In this document: positions 19,394 to 28,288 of the stretch, in pieces
How positions within the stretch are numbered: the first letter of the stretch is position 1
Layout of the letters: each line of letters begins with the position of its first letter
Assembly (NCBI GenBank): GCA_023257795.1
Contig: JALRBL010000068.1
Location: 1-32,625, forward strand
DNA length: 32,625 nt
Source of the DNA: Gammaproteobacteria bacterium
GTDB taxonomy: Bacteria; Pseudomonadota; Gammaproteobacteria; Magnimaribacterales; D2472
Direction of reading: 5' to 3'
The notes under the pieces: generated by a model
The model's database searches: none
Seen by the model: the letters and a program-made list of their open reading frames with translations, nothing else
What the model was told of the DNA's origin: nothing
Made by a program: the position numbers and the translations under genes

Positions 19394-20536
19394 ATGACTT
19401 ATATATTTACATCGGAATCAGTGTCTGAAGGCCATCCTGATAAAGTTTGCGATCAGATATCTGATGCAATTTTAGATGCTTACCTCAAGGAAGATCCCAA
19501 CAGCAGAGTTGCATGTGAGACTTTGATCAAAAATAATATGGTGATAGTTGCAGGAGAAATTACCTCATCAGGAAACCCTAATCTTGAGCCCATTATTAGA
19601 AATGTGATAAATAACATTGGGTATAATGATGATGCGCTGGGCTTTAATGGCAATAATTGCGAAATTCAAAACTTTATTTTTCAACAATCTCCCGACATAG
19701 CTCAAGGTGTGAATGAGGGTGAGGGTGAAAACTTAGAACAAGGCGCCGGAGATCAAGGTTTGATGTTCGGTTATGCATGTAATGAAACTGCGACTTTAAT
19801 GCCAGCGCCTATTGATCTTAGTCATAAGCTTGTTAAAAGACAGTCAGACATTAGAAAAAATGGAGCCCTCTCTTGGCTAAGACCAGATGCTAAGAGTCAG
19901 GTTAGTGTAATTTATGATGATGGCGGAAAAACCATTAAAGGAATATCTGCAATTGTACTATCGACTCAACATGATGAAGGCATTAAACAGAGTGATCTCA
20001 AAGAGGCTGTTTTAGAAGAAATTATTAAACCAGTTATTCCAAGTGAGTGGATTCTTGGGAGCACAAAAATTTTTATAAATCCGACTGGTAAATTTGTAAT
20101 TGGTGGACCTGTTGGCGATTGTGGTCTTACAGGCAGAAAAATTATTGTTGATACTTATGGCGGAATGGCAAGGCATGGAGGAGGAGCCTTTTCAGGCAAA
20201 GATCCATCCAAGGTTGATAGATCTGCTGCTTATGCAGCTAGATATGTAGCTAAAAATATAGTCAATTCAGGTTATGCTGATTGCTGCGAAATTCAAGTTT
20301 CATACGCAATTGGAGTTGCTGAGCCTACATCCATAAATATTAATACTTTTGGAACTGAAAAGACTGATATCGCAAACCTAGAATCATTGGTTCGGGAAAA
20401 ATTTGATCTTAGGCCAAAAGGAATTATCAATATGCTTGATTTAAAAAGACCAATATACCAAGATACAGCTGCCTACGGGCACTTCGGAAGATCAGATGTT
20501 GTGTTCTCTTGGGAAGAATTAAACGTTAACTTGTAA
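19394..20536 (+). CDS. metK: S-adenosylmethionine synthetase
   Basis: 380 aa; [56 protein letters not shown]. Preceded by AGGAGA SD. Confidence 0.98.
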   Translation: MTYIFTSESVSEGHPDKVCDQISDAILDAYLKEDPNSRVACETLIKNNMVIVAGEITSSGNPNLEPIIRNVINNIGYNDDALGFNGNNCEIQNFIFQQSPDIAQGVNEGEGENLEQGAGDQGLMFGYACNETATLMPAPIDLSHKLVKRQSDIRKNGALSWLRPDAKSQVSVIYDDGGKTIKGISAIVLSTQHDEGIKQSDLKEAVLEEIIKPVIPSEWILGSTKIFINPTGKFVIGGPVGDCGLTGRKIIVDTYGGMARHGGGAFSGKDPSKVDRSAAYAARYVAKNIVNSGYADCCEIQVSYAIGVAEPTSININTFGTEKTDIANLESLVREKFDLRPKGIINMLDLKRPIYQDTAAYGHFGRSDVVFSWEELNVNL

Positions 20537-20555
20537 AAATAAAAGGATTAGTTAA

Positions 20556-21950
20556 ATGAGTAATGATTATAAAGTTGCAGATATTGCATTAGCAGATTTC
20601 GGAAGAAGGGAAATATCGCTTGCTGAAAATGAAATGCCAGCGCTTATGACGCTTAGAGAAAAATATAAAAACGAACAGCCATTGAAAGGCGCAAAAATAA
20701 TGGGCTGCATACATATGACTGTTCAAACAGCTGTACTCATGGAAACCCTAGCTGATCTAGGGGCTGAGCTTCGCTGGTCATCATGTAATATTTTCTCTAC
20801 TCAAGACCATGCTGCTGCAGCTATGGCTGCAAGAGGAATACCAACCTTTGCTTGGAAAGGTGAAACCGAAGAAGAATTTGAGTGGTGTATTGAGCAAACT
20901 ATTCTCAAAGACGGAAAACCATGGGATGCAAATATGATTCTCGATGATGGTGGGGATTTAACTGCCATGGTTCATGACAAATATCCAGATATGCTTGAAA
21001 ACATTCATGGTATTTCAGAAGAAACGACGACGGGCGTACATCGATTAAAAGATATGCTAAAAAAGGGAGAGCTAAAGGTTCCTGCAATCAATGTAAATGA
21101 TTCAGTAACGAAATCCAAAAATGATAATAAATATGGTTGCAGACACAGCCTTAACGACGCCATTAAGAGAGGAACAGATATGTTGCTTTCTGGAAAAAAA
21201 GCATTGGTTATTGGGTACGGCGATGTTGGAAAAGGTTCTGCGCAAAGCCTCTCCCAAGAAGGCATGATTGTTAGAGTAGTAGAATCTGATCCAATTTGTG
21301 CAATGCAAGCCTGCATGGATGGTTATGAAGTAGTTTCGGCCTATAGAAATGGTGTTGTAACTAGAAAAATCGAGGATATAAACACCGCTCTTTTGCTTGA
21401 TACCGATCTATTAGTAACCACAACTGGAAATGTAAATGTATGTGATGCTGCTATGCTAGAAAGCCTTAAGAATGGCAGTGTAGTTTGTAATATCGGTCAC
21501 TTTGATAATGAGATTGATACTAAATACATGAGAAATGCATGGTACTGGGAGGAGATCAAGCCTCAAGTTCACAGAATATTTAGAGATGCAAAGCCTCATA
21601 GTGATCCAGATTTCAGATCTAAGAATTTTATTATCTTGCTGGCTGAAGGCAGATTGGTTAATCTAGGAAATGCTACTGGTCACCCAAGTAGAATTATGGA
21701 TGGATCTTTTGCTAACCAAGTGTTGGCTCAGATATATCTTTACGAGCAAGCCTTTGCAAATATTAACGATGAAGATAAAAAGCAAGAATTACTTAAAGTT
21801 AAGGTTCTTCCAAAAAAATTAGATGAAGAAGTGGCAAAACTTATGGTTGAGGGCTTTGGTGGAGTAGTAACCAAACTAACTGAAGAGCAAGCCAACTACA
21901 TTGGCGTAAAGGTTGAAGGCCCATTTAAAGACGAAGAATATAAATACTAA
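20556..21950 (+). CDS. ahcY: S-adenosylhomocysteine hydrolase
   Basis: 464 aa; [30 protein letters not shown]-binding motif, C-terminal [14 protein letters not shown]. Confidence 0.98.
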   Translation: MSNDYKVADIALADFGRREISLAENEMPALMTLREKYKNEQPLKGAKIMGCIHMTVQTAVLMETLADLGAELRWSSCNIFSTQDHAAAAMAARGIPTFAWKGETEEEFEWCIEQTILKDGKPWDANMILDDGGDLTAMVHDKYPDMLENIHGISEETTTGVHRLKDMLKKGELKVPAINVNDSVTKSKNDNKYGCRHSLNDAIKRGTDMLLSGKKALVIGYGDVGKGSAQSLSQEGMIVRVVESDPICAMQACMDGYEVVSAYRNGVVTRKIEDINTALLLDTDLLVTTTGNVNVCDAAMLESLKNGSVVCNIGHFDNEIDTKYMRNAWYWEEIKPQVHRIFRDAKPHSDPDFRSKNFIILLAEGRLVNLGNATGHPSRIMDGSFANQVLAQIYLYEQAFANINDEDKKQELLKVKVLPKKLDEEVAKLMVEGFGGVVTKLTEEQANYIGVKVEGPFKDEEYKY

Positions 21951-21951
21951 T

Positions 21952-21968
21952 TAAGAACTTTGTTCTTA
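21952..21968 (+). repeat. Perfect 7-bp inverted repeat (hairpin) downstream of ahcY
   Basis: TAAGAAC-TTT-GTTCTTA, starting 1 nt after the ahcY stop; AT-rich, no clear U-tract. Confidence 0.5.
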
Positions 21969-21974
21969 TACATT

Positions 21975-21980
21975 TATAAT
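21975..21980 (+). promoter_or_regulatory. TATAAT -10-like box immediately upstream of lptM
   Basis: TATAAT TGGACA ATG: perfect hexamer ending 6 nt before the lptM start; weak -35 candidate TTAAGA at 21951-21956 (18-nt spacer). Confidence 0.5.
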
Positions 21981-21986
21981 TGGACA

Positions 21987-22103
21987 ATGTATAAAAATTT
22001 TCTACTGTTTTTTGTCATGGCATTGTCTCTTATGTCTTGCGGATATAAAGGTCCCATCAAACCAAATACAGAACTATCCTCGATTAAAATTGAACAGCTT
22101 TAA
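21987..22103 (+). CDS. lptM: LptM/YifL-like small lipoprotein (38 aa, missing from ORF track)
   Basis: MYKNFLLFFVMALSLMSCGYKGPIKPNTELSSIKIEQL*: signal peptide with lipobox LMSC followed by GYKGP, matching the CGLKGPLY motif of YifL/LptM; location before lysA-dapF matches the lppL/yifL locus. Confidence 0.85.
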   Translation: MYKNFLLFFVMALSLMSCGYKGPIKPNTELSSIKIEQL

Positions 22104-23316
22104 ATATATTGATGGCACTCTTCATTGTGAAGAAGTCGCAATCGAAGATATTGCTAGCAAGTATGGGACGCCATCATATATTTATTCAGAGAGAGAGATC
22201 CGAAATAATGCAAAAGCGTATCTATCAAGCTTAAAAAAACCAGGCATTATATGTTTTTCAGTTAAGGCTCTATCCAATATTCATATTTTAAAAATTTTAG
22301 CAAACGAAGGCTGTGGTTTTGATGTTGTTTCTGCTGGTGAATTACAAAGGTGCTTTGAAGCAGGTATAAGCGGGGAGAAGATAATCTTTTCAGGCGTGGG
22401 TAAATCAGAACAAGAAATTGCATTAGCAATAAGCTCGGATATTTATTCAATCAATGCTGAATCAGTTTCCGAGATTAATAGAATCTCCAAAGTGGCCGGA
22501 GAAATTGGAAAGGTTGCGCCCCTAGGCATACGAATTAATCCAGATATTTCAATTGCTAGCCATGAATATATACAAACCGGAAAAAAAGATGATAAGTTTG
22601 GTATTGATCTAAGAGATGCACTTACAGTAATTAAAAAAGTTTTAAATCTACCTAATTTAGAGCTCAAAGGTATTGCCTGCCATATTGGATCACAGATTTC
22701 TGATCTAGATTTTTTTAAGAAAGCTGCTGCGAGCATGCTTGAAATTCTAAATGAAACGGATGCGCTGAATATCAATTTATCATTTATAGATATGGGAGGA
22801 GGAGGAGGCATCACTTATATTGATGAAAAGCATCTTGACCCTAAAGAAATCATTGAACAAATAGAAAAAGTTCTTCATGAGAGAAGTGAATTACTTGTTC
22901 TTGAGCCTGGTAGATCAATTGTTGGAAATGCTGGTGCTTTGGTTACAAGAATTGAGTATCTCAAATCTTCTTTTGCAATAGTAGATGCAGGAATGAATGA
23001 TTTGATTAGACCTGCTTTATATAAAGCAAAGCATAAAGTTGTTGATGTTAATTTATCATCAGCTAAAAAGAAGTCTCTAAAAATTGTAGGCCCAATTTGT
23101 GAGTCTGGAGATTATTTATCTCAAGAAACTGAGCTTAATTCAGTCGAAGGAGATCTAATTGCTGTGCTGGGTGCTGGAGCTTATGGCTCTGTTATGTCTT
23201 CAAACTACAATTCCAGAGCCAGAGCCCCTGAAATCTTAGTAAACGGTAATGAATTTAGGCTTATCAAAAGAAGAGAATCAGTGGCAGATCTGCTGTCTTT
23301 AGAAACTAGTTTATGA
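22090..23316 (+). CDS. lysA: Diaminopimelate decarboxylase
   Basis: Probable TTG start at 22090: M(L)NSFKYIDGTLHCEEVAIEDIASKYGTPSYIYSE; CFSVKALSN PLP-lysine motif, HIGSQI, EPGRSIVGNAG. The 22012 TTG in the ORF track lies inside lptM. Confidence 0.93.
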   Translation: MNSFKYIDGTLHCEEVAIEDIASKYGTPSYIYSEREIRNNAKAYLSSLKKPGIICFSVKALSNIHILKILANEGCGFDVVSAGELQRCFEAGISGEKIIFSGVGKSEQEIALAISSDIYSINAESVSEINRISKVAGEIGKVAPLGIRINPDISIASHEYIQTGKKDDKFGIDLRDALTVIKKVLNLPNLELKGIACHIGSQISDLDFFKKAAASMLEILNETDALNINLSFIDMGGGGGITYIDEKHLDPKEIIEQIEKVLHERSELLVLEPGRSIVGNAGALVTRIEYLKSSFAIVDAGMNDLIRPALYKAKHKVVDVNLSSAKKKSLKIVGPICESGDYLSQETELNSVEGDLIAVLGAGAYGSVMSSNYNSRARAPEILVNGNEFRLIKRRESVADLLSLETSL

Positions 23317-24104
23317 GTATAAGTTTCAGCAAATGGCATGCAAACGGTAATGATTTCCTAATTGCAGAGCTTCTAAGCAAAGACTTTTCATTAACGAAAA
23401 AACAAATTTCTCAAATTGCTGATAGAAACAAAGGCATAGGTTTTGACCAGCTTATCTTGATACTACCGCCAAGAAGACCAAAAAGTGATTTTGCTTTTAA
23501 ATTCTTTAATTCAGATGGCACGCAAGCAGGAAACTGCCTAAATGGCTCTAGATGTGCGATAGCATTTATTCATAAAATCGGTCTTTCTAAAAAGGATAAA
23601 ATTACTGTTGATATTAAAAATAGGTCAAATATTTTTACTATTTCAAACAGATTGGTTGCAACAGAGTCGCTGCTTCCAGTAAGCCTAAAAAAACCAGCAT
23701 TCATAGACAGGCACCTTGCCTTATTCAAACTGAATTATTTGGGTTTTGTAGATATTGGCAATAAACATTTGATTGCTCTAAGTAAAGAGCATCCAAATTC
23801 TATAGATTTGCCCATATTAGATAAAAAAATTAGGGGGCTTAAAGATTGCAGAGAAGCGAATATTTCTGTAATTCAAAAGAAAAAAGATCGCATCTTAATT
23901 AGAACATCTGAAAATGGTGTTGGTGAAACACTGTCTTGTGGCTCTGCCGCAGCATCTGTTGCTGGCTTGGTTGATGAAAACACTTTGGTAATCTTTTCTC
24001 CCGGCGGAACTCTTAAAACTTCAAGAACAAAAAGAGATACAATAATATTACAAGGCCCAACGGAACATATCATGGAATGCATATGGGAAGCAAAAAAGAA
24101 ATAA
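23313..24104 (+). CDS. dapF: Diaminopimelate epimerase
   Basis: 263 aa; KWHANGNDFLIAE, FNSDGTQAGNCLNGSRC (catalytic Cys), ETLSCGSAAAS (catalytic Cys). Confidence 0.96.
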   Translation: MSISFSKWHANGNDFLIAELLSKDFSLTKKQISQIADRNKGIGFDQLILILPPRRPKSDFAFKFFNSDGTQAGNCLNGSRCAIAFIHKIGLSKKDKITVDIKNRSNIFTISNRLVATESLLPVSLKKPAFIDRHLALFKLNYLGFVDIGNKHLIALSKEHPNSIDLPILDKKIRGLKDCREANISVIQKKKDRILIRTSENGVGETLSCGSAAASVAGLVDENTLVIFSPGGTLKTSRTKRDTIILQGPTEHIMECIWEAKKK

Positions 24105-24718
24105 CTGCAGCAGAGGTTGAGCTTTATTTGCTAGATAACTTAGATTTCTTCAAATCAAGAGAATCCTTGGTTTCTGAGCTAGAATTTAAAGACTCTGTCT
24201 CAGGCGCTTCCTCCCTGTTAGAAAGACAAGTACAAAAACTGCGAACCGAACAAAGCTCGTTGTCAAACTTACTAAATAAATTCCTGTCGAACGCTTCCGA
24301 AAATGAAGCGCTTTTTAATAATACAAAAGATTTATTGCTTAGAGCATTGGCCAGCAATGACTCTAAAGAGATGTTCGTTGAGTCTGAATCTTACTTTTTA
24401 AATATTGAGGGAATTGACTTTTGCAGTTGTAAATTCTTTGATGCAGAGGATAAATCAATCATTGAGAATGCCCTAGGAGATGCTCTTCAAAAAGAGCGTA
24501 TTTATATTGGCAGTTTTTCATTTGAAAAAGCAGAGCAGATTTTTGGCCATAAAGAACTTAGATCTGGAGTGATTGCTATTTCTAAGGCACCTAAAAAAAG
24601 CGTGCTTATTAAACTAGCCTCAAAAGATGGATCAAGATATATAGGAGATGAAGGAACAACCTTGATTGAATATGTTTTGGAAATACTTGCAGCAATTGCT
24701 AATAAGTTAGATGGATAG
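24077..24718 (+). CDS. DUF484-family protein (YigA-like)
   Basis: 213 aa; YLLDNLDFFKSRESLVSELEF...SLLERQVQKLR; position between dapF and xerC matches yigA/DUF484. Confidence 0.88.
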   Translation: MHMGSKKEITAAEVELYLLDNLDFFKSRESLVSELEFKDSVSGASSLLERQVQKLRTEQSSLSNLLNKFLSNASENEALFNNTKDLLLRALASNDSKEMFVESESYFLNIEGIDFCSCKFFDAEDKSIIENALGDALQKERIYIGSFSFEKAEQIFGHKELRSGVIAISKAPKKSVLIKLASKDGSRYIGDEGTTLIEYVLEILAAIANKLDG

Positions 24719-24723
24719 AGGGT

Positions 24724-25608
24724 TTGTTAGATAAAGAGATAGCGGACTTTTATGAATATGTTCATCTTATTAGAGGGCAGTCAATCAACACGGCTAAATC
24801 CTATAAAAGAGACTTAAATAAACTCAATACATTTGTTGCACAAAAAGAAATCTCGACTCCAAAAGAGATCAAAAAAGAAGACGTGTCTGAATGGATTGGG
24901 AAATTATTTGACTCTGGATTAGGAACGAAGAGCATTCAAAGGCATATTTCTTCTGCAAAGGCTTTTTTTCTATTCCTTAAAAAAAGAGGTCTCATCTCAT
25001 CCTCTCCACTGCAAACTATTCGGCCACCAAAGTCAGCGAGCTACTTGCCCAATACTCTATCTCCTGAGGACGTTATGCAACTTTTATCTTTTGAACCAAA
25101 AAAACGAAATGAAGTAAGAGATCTTTGTATTATTGAGTTAATTTACTCATGTGGGCTGAGGGTTTCGGAGGCAGCAAATATTAACATCAAAGATTTTGAA
25201 GAAGATTTTCAATTTTTAAGAGTTCTTGGTAAAGGAGCTAAAGTCAGATTACTTCCTGTAGGCTCTTTTGCTGTAAAAGCTATCAATAGATGGTTAGAGA
25301 AAAGAAATACCATTGAATCCCATGGTGACGCTTTATTTATTAACCTAAGAGGTAAACGAATCACTACTAGAGCAATTCAGAATGCTATTAAAAAAGTCTC
25401 TATAATTCAGGGATTGCCTCCAGTAAACCCTCACATGCTTAGGCACAGTTTTGCAACTCATCTTTTAGAATCTAGCGGAGACCTGCGTAGCATCCAAGAG
25501 CTTTTGGGACATGCTTCACTTTCAACTACGCAAATATATACTAAATTAGACTACCAACATTTAATGAGTGTGTATGAAAAATCTCATCCAAGAGCGCTAA
25601 AAAAATGA
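24724..25608 (+). CDS. xerC: Tyrosine recombinase XerC
   Basis: 294 aa; SCGLRVSEAANI, HMLRHSFATHLLESSGDLRSIQELLGHASLSTTQIYTKLD; TTG start; synteny. Confidence 0.95.
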   Translation: MLDKEIADFYEYVHLIRGQSINTAKSYKRDLNKLNTFVAQKEISTPKEIKKEDVSEWIGKLFDSGLGTKSIQRHISSAKAFFLFLKKRGLISSSPLQTIRPPKSASYLPNTLSPEDVMQLLSFEPKKRNEVRDLCIIELIYSCGLRVSEAANINIKDFEEDFQFLRVLGKGAKVRLLPVGSFAVKAINRWLEKRNTIESHGDALFINLRGKRITTRAIQNAIKKVSIIQGLPPVNPHMLRHSFATHLLESSGDLRSIQELLGHASLSTTQIYTKLDYQHLMSVYEKSHPRALKK

Positions 25609-26324
25609 GCAATATCAAACTAATTACTTTTGATCTTGATGATACATTTTGGGAAATTGGGCCAGTCATTATTAAGGCCGAAATAAAAACAAGAGAATAT
25701 ATTGATAGCAGCCTAGGAGAGAAAATTAACTGGGGAAATATGGATGAGTACTTAGCAATTAGAAAGAGTCTAATAACCGAAAATCCAGCTATGACATATG
25801 ATTTAACATTGCTGCGAAAGGGAATGATGAATCATTATTTAACACCTTACTTTACTAGCGAGAGTGCTAAAAATGACTTACTGGATGCTGCTTTTGATTT
25901 TTTTCTAGCCGAGCGTCACAAGGTATCTTTTTATGAAGGAGTGAAAGACACTCTTGGCGAGCTTGCTAAAGCATACTCGCTAGGAATTTTAACTAATGGT
26001 AATGCTGATATGAAAAAACTAGGAATGGAAAGTTATTTTGATTTTTCAATATCCTCAGAAGACGTAAAGAGCGCTAAACCAGAACCTGGTCATTTCGAAA
26101 AGGCTCTAGAAATTTCAACCCTTGAACCAGCTAATGTGTTACACATTGGTGATCATCAATTGTGCGACATGATAGGTGGCATACAATCTGGCTTCAATGT
26201 GATGTGGTTCAATAATAAAGACATGCTTTGGGAATATTCTACCCCTAAGCCTGAAGAGTTCTCTACATGGAAAAATGGAGCAAAGATCATTAACAGCTAC
26301 ATTGAAAGGTTAAAAAATGAATGA
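25605..26324 (+). CDS. yigB: HAD-superfamily hydrolase (YigB-like)
   Basis: 239 aa; FDLDDTFWEIGPV, LGILTNGNAD, SAKPEPGHFEKAL, VLHIGDHQLCDMIGG; synteny after xerC. Confidence 0.9.
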   Translation: MSNIKLITFDLDDTFWEIGPVIIKAEIKTREYIDSSLGEKINWGNMDEYLAIRKSLITENPAMTYDLTLLRKGMMNHYLTPYFTSESAKNDLLDAAFDFFLAERHKVSFYEGVKDTLGELAKAYSLGILTNGNADMKKLGMESYFDFSISSEDVKSAKPEPGHFEKALEISTLEPANVLHIGDHQLCDMIGGIQSGFNVMWFNNKDMLWEYSTPKPEEFSTWKNGAKIINSYIERLKNE

Positions 26325-26562
26325 TGCGCTCTTAAAGTTATTAGAGTCCTTAAAAGATAAGTCTAAAAAAATTTCTGTGGATCTGCCTTCAGAAGAAGAT
26401 TTATTAATTCTTTTTGAGTTGTTGCATGAACAATTAAAAAATAAAACGGATGCTTTTTTGGCAGCAAAAGGTTATGTTGGTGAAAATGAAATTGCTAAGC
26501 TCGAAAAAATTATTGAGAGGCTTGAAAGTAGGCTAGCTGATTTAGAATCTAGGCTAGGATGA
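26317..26562 (+). CDS. Small hypothetical protein with predicted C-terminal coiled coil
   Basis: 81 aa, ATG overlaps the yigB end by 8 nt; C-terminus IAKLEKIIERLESRLADLESRLG is heptad-like; no family recognised. Confidence 0.65.
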   Translation: MNDALLKLLESLKDKSKKISVDLPSEEDLLILFELLHEQLKNKTDAFLAAKGYVGENEIAKLEKIIERLESRLADLESRLG

Positions 26563-26967
26563 ACTTATCATGTAGTTTACAGCTGCCTCAATCTCTTCCA
26601 TAGAGCAGTCAGCACATAAGCCCTTGGCAGGCATTCCACCAATACCTTTCCAGGCATTATTAACCAAAACGTCGATCCCCTTAGCAATCCTAGATTCCCA
26701 TTGTTTGACATTGCCTTTCATTGGAGCTCCTGCAACCCCTGCATCATGACAAGCAGCGCATCCAACAGCATAAACTTGATCTGCAGATCTAGCAGCAGCA
26801 GACCCATTGGATGTCATTACTATCGATGCCGCACCGCATGATTGGCCTTCTAGGCAAACTGCAACGGAGGTTGATAATCGCTCTGAAACAGCTTCTTCAT
26901 ATTTTTTACCATTGAATAAAAAAACTGCAGCAAAACAAATAATAATAAATGCGGATTTGTTTTTCAT
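26554..26967 (-). CDS. Cytochrome c5-like monoheme c-type cytochrome
   Basis: 137 aa; heme motif CAACH, VGCAACHDAGVAGAP, GGMPAKGLCADCSMEEIEAAVNYM typical of cyt c5. Confidence 0.93.
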   Translation of the reverse strand: MKNKSAFIIICFAAVFLFNGKKYEEAVSERLSTSVAVCLEGQSCGAASIVMTSNGSAAARSADQVYAVGCAACHDAGVAGAPMKGNVKQWESRIAKGIDVLVNNAWKGIGGMPAKGLCADCSMEEIEAAVNYMISSS

Positions 26968-26970
26968 GAC

Positions 26971-27588
26971 TTAGGATTCCTCTTTTTGTAATTCAATTAA
27001 ATGATCAACAATTTCAAGCAAGTAATCATTTGATCTTTGGGCTTCAACTCTGTATTTTCCATCTACAAACATCATAGGCACAGAAGTAACCTTCAGTTGC
27101 CTAGTTAGCTCAATAGCTCGCTTGGTTTTTTGACGTACAAAAAATGAGTTCATCTGTCTAACAATGTCTTCCTCACTAACCCCGAGCTTCTTTAGAAATG
27201 AAATAATTGAAGTATCGCTTCCAAGATTGTTTCCCTCTTTGTGAATTGCTGTAAAAACTGCCCTATGCCCAATATCGCTTATGCCAAGAGCTTCTATCGT
27301 ATAGAAGAGTTTTGCGTGAGTTTGATGAAATGGGCCCCAAGTTACTGGAAGTTTGCTGAAAACAACCCCATCTCCTTGAGCAGCACTCCACTTTTCAATG
27401 GTTGGCTCAAAGGAATAGCAATGCCCACAGCCATACCAAAAAGCCTCAACAACTTCTACCTTGCCATCTTTTTTTATGGGCAAAGGTGAATCAAGTACCC
27501 CAAAATCGGTTCCAAGCTTTGGCGCGGCCTGCAGAGCGATCGATGCAAACAGAGTCATTAATATTGAAGCGAAACCGGCTCTAATCAT
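26971..27588 (-). CDS. dsbA: Thiol:disulfide interchange protein DsbA (CGHC active site)
   Basis: 205 aa; signal peptide, VVEAFWYGCGHCYSFEP, cis-Pro loop VTSVPMMFVDGKYRV; neighbour of cyt c4/c5 as in pseudomonads. Confidence 0.93.
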   Translation of the reverse strand: MIRAGFASILMTLFASIALQAAPKLGTDFGVLDSPLPIKKDGKVEVVEAFWYGCGHCYSFEPTIEKWSAAQGDGVVFSKLPVTWGPFHQTHAKLFYTIEALGISDIGHRAVFTAIHKEGNNLGSDTSIISFLKKLGVSEEDIVRQMNSFFVRQKTKRAIELTRQLKVTSVPMMFVDGKYRVEAQRSNDYLLEIVDHLIELQKEES

Positions 27589-28247
27589 TGCGAATAAAGC
27601 CCATGCATATAATTTGCAACCGCCTCAATATCTGCGTCTGTAAGATTTACAGCAACAGTCTGCATGACAGATGCATATTCACCTGTGTTTCTGGATTTAG
27701 AACGATAGTTCTTCAAAGTAGTTTGTAAATAGCTAACTTGCTGCCCTGAGATGGCTGGAAAGCCAGCTTGCTCTAATCCCATGCCGCTGAGGCCATGACA
27801 TGCTGTACAAGCAGGTATGCCTTTATTGAGGTCTCCTGATCTATAAAGCCACTCTCCTCTCGCTAGCAAGGCTTGATCGTCTTTAGCCTGACCAACAGAT
27901 GTTGGTTGTGAGTTGTAAAAAGCTGCTATATCAAGAAGCTGCTGATCACTCAAATTTTTAAGATAAGGAACCACGGCCATCATCAATGCATTTTCTCTTT
28001 CACCGCCTTGAAAGTATTTAAGTTGAGAAAATAAATACTGCTGACCTTGACCTACAAGGTTTGGCCAGTCGCTATTGATGCTAGCGCCTGCCGCTCCATG
28101 GCAAGCAGCACACTGCGCAACCAAATTGGAACCAGCATTAGCATCTCCCAAAGGCAAGGTTTCTGCGGTGGTAAGCTCTTTTGTGCTTAATGGCAAGCCT
28201 AATAGCGCTATAATTAATAAAGAATTAAAAAATTTCATCTTGGGCAT
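27585..28247 (-). CDS. Diheme cytochrome c4
   Basis: 220 aa; two heme motifs CAACHGAAG and CTACHGLSGMG; signal peptide. Confidence 0.95.
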   Translation of the reverse strand: MPKMKFFNSLLIIALLGLPLSTKELTTAETLPLGDANAGSNLVAQCAACHGAAGASINSDWPNLVGQGQQYLFSQLKYFQGGERENALMMAVVPYLKNLSDQQLLDIAAFYNSQPTSVGQAKDDQALLARGEWLYRSGDLNKGIPACTACHGLSGMGLEQAGFPAISGQQVSYLQTTLKNYRSKSRNTGEYASVMQTVAVNLTDADIEAVANYMHGLYSQ

Positions 28248-28256
28248 CTAAAGAGT

Positions 28257-28269
28257 GCTTATTATAAGC
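28257..28269. repeat. Palindrome in the cyt c4 / engB divergent promoter region
   Basis: GCTTAT-T-ATAAGC perfect inverted repeat; gives TATAAT on the minus strand and TATTAT on the plus strand. Confidence 0.5.
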
Positions 28270-28288
28270 ATACAGCCATGAATTTAAA

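Noticed and set aside
21005-21316. 103-aa and neighbouring minus-strand ORFs inside ahcY
   Set aside because: Overlap the conserved NAD-binding region of AhcY; shadow ORFs.
22443-22814. 123-aa minus-strand ORF inside lysA
   Set aside because: Shadow ORF of lysA; low-complexity composition and no family resemblance.
24724-25608. XerC as a mobile-element integrase
   Set aside because: Sits in the conserved dapF-DUF484-xerC-yigB order and reads as chromosomal XerC; no att repeats, tRNA or cargo genes nearby.
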